Part shown: one piece after another, positions 60,381-64,000 of the stretch
How positions within the stretch are numbered: the first letter of the stretch is position 1
How the letters are laid out: every line of letters starts with the position of its first letter
Origin: Pleurotus djamor
Taxonomy: Eukaryota; Basidiomycota; Agaricomycetes; Agaricales; Pleurotaceae
Reading direction: 5' to 3'
Length of the DNA stretch: 64,000 bases
Assembly (NCBI GenBank): GCA_029747585.1
Contig: JAPEVF010000219.1
Span: 1-64,000, forward strand
Program-made: the position numbers and the translations under genes
Notes under the pieces: generated by a model
Told to the model about the DNA's origin: nothing
Seen by the model: the letters and a program-made list of their open reading frames with translations, nothing else
Database searches by the model: none

Positions 60381-61403
60381 ATGTCTCGCCTTCTTAGCCA
60401 GACGCTGACAACTGCATGGTTGTTCACTAAATCGGATATTAAAACCATCATCATCCCCGTTGTTCGTATCCGTTAGTTCAGTGAATGCTACTATTTGTCT
60501 CCTGACTTGTTTTCTTCTCTTATTCAGTCCGTCTTTGCTTTGTCAATGACCGGGACGCCTTCTTTATCCCGTGTAGCTATCATGCTCGCGTGGATATGGC
60601 TTAACCTTCTCCAATTTTGCATCTCGAACCAAGCCTCGGCTCCTAGGGAAGATGCAGTCAACAAACCATGGCGGCCCATTCCATCTGGGCGTATATCACT
60701 CACCGCTGCACGTTGGCTACGATGGGCCCTCCTGCCTCTATGTGTGTTGATTTCACGTTGGCTAGACATCGCTGTGATTGGTGCTTCCTTATCCTTGGTC
60801 ATGGTTGTGCATAATGAATTTAATTTTGCTCGGCACTGGTTGACCAAAAATATATGCACCGCGGTTGGATATGCCCTATTCGAGTCGGGAGCAACATTTC
60901 TAGCAGGTGGGCACCCTGTTCCTGGTTTATACTCGGGGGCTCACCTTTAATTCAAAGCTGGGAAATGTCTATCGTCGTATCAAACACTCGCTGTGTTTGG
61001 CAGCGCCTTAATCATCGGGACGACTGTTCAAGCCCAAGACTTCCGCGATATCGACGGCGACCTCCTCCTCCATAGGTACACCTTTCCCCTCGCATTCCCG
61101 CGATGGTCGAGGCGATTAATGCTTCCCCTCCTGATCGGATGGTCTCTTTTTTGCATGGAAGTCGGCCAAAAGTCGCTTACCATGTCATTTCTTACCGTCG
61201 CACTCGCAGGCTGTGTGGGCCTGCGGTTTTCCTACTCCCAGCAACGAAGCTCTGATGCAGCGACGTATCAACTGTACAATGTGGGTACTCTGAGTGTGAC
61301 TGATCATCATCGATCTTCTAACTTGCATCCGGCGCACTTTTCTCAGATCTGGTTGTTCATCATTCACCTCAATGTTGGGGCGTCTGCCAGACTTAGAGAA
61401 TAG
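60381..61403 (+). CDS. UbiA-superfamily integral membrane prenyltransferase or terpene cyclase
   Basis: Begins MSRLLSQTLTTAWLFTKSD and is spliced at about 60459-60525. The first prenyl-diphosphate-binding region reads NQASAPREDAVNKPWRPIP, followed by SGRIS. The second Asp motif is QDFRDIDGD, near 61040. Multiple hydrophobic helices (for example LLPLCVLISRWLDIAVIGAS and MSFLTVALAGCVGL) fit the UbiA fold. The third exon starts after an acceptor at TTCAAAG, and the protein ends NVGASARLRE. Family members either attach prenyl groups to aromatic acceptors or cyclise farnesyl diphosphate, as Fma-TC does in fumagillin biosynthesis. Which reaction applies here cannot be told from the sequence. It lies between the GMC and P450 genes. 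Confidence 0.85.
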
Positions 61404-61487
61404 GCCCCACTTGCGTCACATGTAACTTTGATCTGTCTCTGTTTCCTTCTTCATGTGGGTTCCTGTGCTCTTCGTACCAATATAATT

Positions 61488-61748
61488 ATGGGTGTCCATC
61501 CAAAAGAACTGATCCCATTGATGAAAGCAACAGTATCCACTTCGTCCGCGGCGCTGGAAGCTATAAATACCAATAGTACCCTGATCTCCGCCGCTGTTTC
61601 TAAAATAGAGTGGTTGACACGGCCGATTGACTGCTTCCACGACATCTTGCAAGTGAGTAGTAACCCCATTCTCACAAAATCGTAGATGTGATACTTGTTC
61701 CGATTATACTTCCAGGTTTCCACGTCAGAATTCCACCTGCATGGCTAG
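61488..61748 (+). CDS. Possible small two-exon protein between UbiA and P450 genes
   Basis: ATG 61488 opens MGVHPKELIPLMKATVSTSS and runs to FHDILQ, where a strong GTGAGT donor (61653) and TTCCAG acceptor (61715) join in phase to VSTSEFHLHG and a stop at 61748. The total is 65 residues with no known motif. The good splice sites make it more than a random frame, but it may also be part of a longer untranslated leader. Confidence 0.35.
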
Positions 61749-61900
61749 ATTATAGTGTACGTCAAGTCTCGTTTCACCGACCAGACACATCGTTTGACAC
61801 AACCCTTCGATCCACTCGCCAACCCCCCCCCCCCCAGTAAGTGCCCCCCAGGCCCAGCTTCACCAGAGCGCACGCACACACCATACTGCCTTGCTTCAAT

Positions 61901-63130
61901 ATGAACTCACTTATCCCGGATCCATTTACGCAACCAACTGCGATGGTCGTATACGGCCTGCTCATGTGTCTCCTTGCCATGGCCGTTGCGTACCCTGATT
62001 CATACGTTGGGACCCGGTCAGAACGTCGCCTTCCTGGACCTCGCCCACTACCCTTGGTTGGAAATACAATTGAGATTTTTTTTAACAGCCAGCAAATGCT
62101 TCGCTGGTTTGGCGCTTGCCAGGCGAAGTATGGTGAGTGCTTTACGTTCTCAATGTAAGCATTGCGTCCAGATTCGCTTCGTTGTGGCTTCCAAATGTAT
62201 CTCATTCACTCCAGGCCATCATGGGGACGTGTCGTGGTCATCAATGTTCCGCAATGGTTGGAGATCATGCGCAAAGGTATCTTCTCCGCGACACAAACAC
62301 TATTTCCAAGCTCACCGTCTCAAACTCGTAGGTGATAATATCACGTTTGGCAAAGGAGAAGCGGCACTCTCTATATTCCGCGAATTTCCTGGTTACTCCG
62401 CCTTCGGGACTGAAGGCAAATCATGGCGGCTAACCAGGCGGGTTCAATTGTAGGTTTGCATATCCCTGTCCAATCGCAAGGCACTGACCACGACGCCATG
62501 TACTTTTCCTCAGACCAGTATACCAACTCAAATCCGCGAACGATCATGTGGTACAATCGCTTGCTAACGTAAGGCCCATCCTCCATGAGGGCTCCTGATG
62601 ACTGACTCATTGACCGAAATAGATTCTTCCGACCGCGAAAACGCTCCTCCATGCAGCGGGCAAACAAAGCCTGGTCATAGACTGGAATCGTGAGTTTGAC
62701 TCTTGAAAGTGTTCATTGTCCAAACCACTGACAAGACCTGTTAGACTTTGCTGGAAGACTTGCTCTAGATATTTTCTGCAAGTCGGCACTCAGTCTAGAT
62801 GCCAAGCTCCTCACCGATGATCCTCAATGCCTGTCAACTCCTGCTCCATTGATGGACTCGGTGGCAGCTCTGAATAAAGTTTCTGGGAAGTAAGCTACTG
62901 AGACACTTGTCGACTGAACCACCAGCTTACGATACATCTCGGTTTAGCCGCCTTTACAATCCTTTCTGGTCTGTCAGTGAATGGGTGAGTAGTTGTGACC
63001 GCTCAATCCCTTCCAACCGTTCAAGTCAGCTCGGATTTCGATAGTTGGATGGCCAGCGAGTCCTCTTCAATAAATCCCGACAGCGTGTATACTCTCTGAT
63101 CNGNCTACTTCGACTTCAATCCAGAGTCGC
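61901..63130 (+). pseudogene. Cytochrome P450, N-terminal half only (truncated or decayed)
   Basis: The start MNSLIPDPFTQPTAMVVYG contains the membrane anchor, followed by the proline hinge RRLPGPRPLPLVGNTIEIF. After an intron (62156-62214), PSWGRVVVINVPQWLEIMRK follows. A further exon reads FGKGEAALSIFREF and later GTEGKSWRLTRR, the helix C WRxxRR-type motif. LPTAKTLLHAAGKQSL, FAGRLALDIFCKSALS and YNPFWSVSEW continue the fold. I could not find helix I (AGxDT), the ExxR motif or the FxxGxRxCxG haem-cysteine loop before other sequence begins. Two Ns at 63102 and 63104 sit here. Either the gene is truncated or the remaining exons are obscured by sequence errors. Confidence 0.68.
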
Positions 63131-63679
63131 TGTCAGACTTCTTGACACAGACGTCGTGACCCAGTCATCGACCACAGGTCGAAACATCATAGACTATTCG
63201 TCCAACACTGGTGAACACTATCGCCAGTCGCTAATAGCGCAGCAGCTGCATAGCCTACATCAGAGCGTGTTGTACAGCCTGAAAATATACTATCGATCTC
63301 TCATGTCTGATGGTATCATTTGTGCTTGCACCTCTTGCCCCTTCCTAAAAACGACGCAGCTGTACCTCCATCCGGACCATCCCTCTTCTCCCCCATCATG
63401 TCGCCGTCGATGCTTCGCTCGTTCTTTCTGTCTTACATGACTCCATCGATTCTCGAAGCAAACTTCTTCGCCAACGCCATCTCCCACTACTAACTCATTC
63501 ACTGTGGCAACTAGTGCAACCACGCTGGAAGTTCACGTTCACTTCACCAAGCTCTCGACGTACCTGGATGGCCACCCGGTAAAGGGTGGGTCATTTTGTC
63601 TCTCTTCTTCACCCAACATACCTCTGGGACCCAAGTCTCAGCGTTGTCAAACGTGTCTCAGGATATTAGCCAGAAACTA

Positions 63680-64000
63680 GAAAAATTCAGCAACTAACAA
63701 GTCCATGATTTATCCATGGATATGTATGATGAACTTTCTCGTAGAAAGGTGGAAACCCCGCGTATGTGAACCATTTTCACTTTAAAAATGAACTGAACCT
63801 AGACTGTTAACACCCCTTTCTACCTCCGCTGCAGGGATTTTCTTTGACACGCAACCAAGCTCGACAAACCCTCGCGGTTATGCCAACATCACAGTTCGAC
63901 ATTCTGACCTGCAGTGTCCATCAAGAACTCGCCAGACGGTACCCTAAACTAAAGAAGGATGTGGGGAGCCTTTGCCTGTTTTCCCTCGAAGCTTTACTGA
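63680..64000 (+). CDS. Spa2-homology-domain (SHD/GIT) gene fragment, 3' part outside the window
   Basis: Two segments match the tandem Spa2 homology repeat. The first reads HDLSMDMYDELSRRK at about 63694-63738. After an intron ending TGCAG (63833), the second reads RNQARQTLAVMPTSQFDIL and then VHQELARRYPKLKKD. Spa2-type proteins are polarisome scaffolds at hyphal tips. In the unspliced frame a TAA precedes the first repeat (after KLEKFSN). An acceptor at AACAAG (63691) would bypass it and restore the consensus Phe. The upstream exons were not identified and the gene runs off the window. It could be intact or a relic. Confidence 0.5.

Noticed and set aside
1..64000. CRISPR array, prokaryotic operon or bacterial mobile element
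   Set aside because: All genes are intron-rich and eukaryotic; no regularly spaced short repeats were seen.

Overview
The window reads as nuclear DNA of an agaricomycete (mushroom-forming basidiomycete). The genes are dense and carry many short GT-AG introns of about 45-75 nt. The families present are typical of such genomes: a GH7 cellobiohydrolase with a CBM1, F-box proteins, calpain-like C2 proteases, a basidiomycete seven-helix membrane protein, a UbiA-type prenyltransferase/cyclase and a GMC oxidoreductase. Species assignment is not possible from the sequence alone. Several Ns and frame breaks sit beside homopolymers, which suggests a draft assembly with homopolymer errors.

Layout. 1-15.7 kb: the midasin gene (MDN1), lacking its 5' end, with six P-loop AAA modules, an acidic tail and a MIDAS domain. 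15.9-18.5 kb: a small secreted protein and an F-box gene. 19.2-40.6 kb: an inverted duplication. The left arm is calpain(+) then SDR(-). The right arm is SDR(+), a Ser/Pro-rich hypothetical gene, two tandem F-box genes, then calpain(-). The cellobiohydrolase lies at the axis. The two SDR copies share identical internal exon lengths (451/8/59 nt), including an 8-nt micro-exon that encodes the catalytic lysine. The right-arm calpain has an open frame but has lost all three catalytic residues.

40.7-46.9 kb: gene-poor DNA with diverged tandem repeats and a 463-bp element that has perfect 27-bp terminal inverted repeats and telomere-like internal sequence. 46.9-63.1 kb: an NmrA-like oxidoreductase, an MFS pseudogene, a SAM methyltransferase, a seven-helix membrane protein, a small minus-strand gene, the intact MFS transporter, a GMC oxidoreductase, a UbiA-type enzyme and the N-terminal half of a P450. 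Together these resemble a terpenoid or meroterpenoid biosynthetic neighbourhood. 63.6 kb to the end: a fragment resembling the Spa2 homology domain of polarity scaffolds.

All splicing and function calls come from reading the sequence. No alignments or database searches were run.
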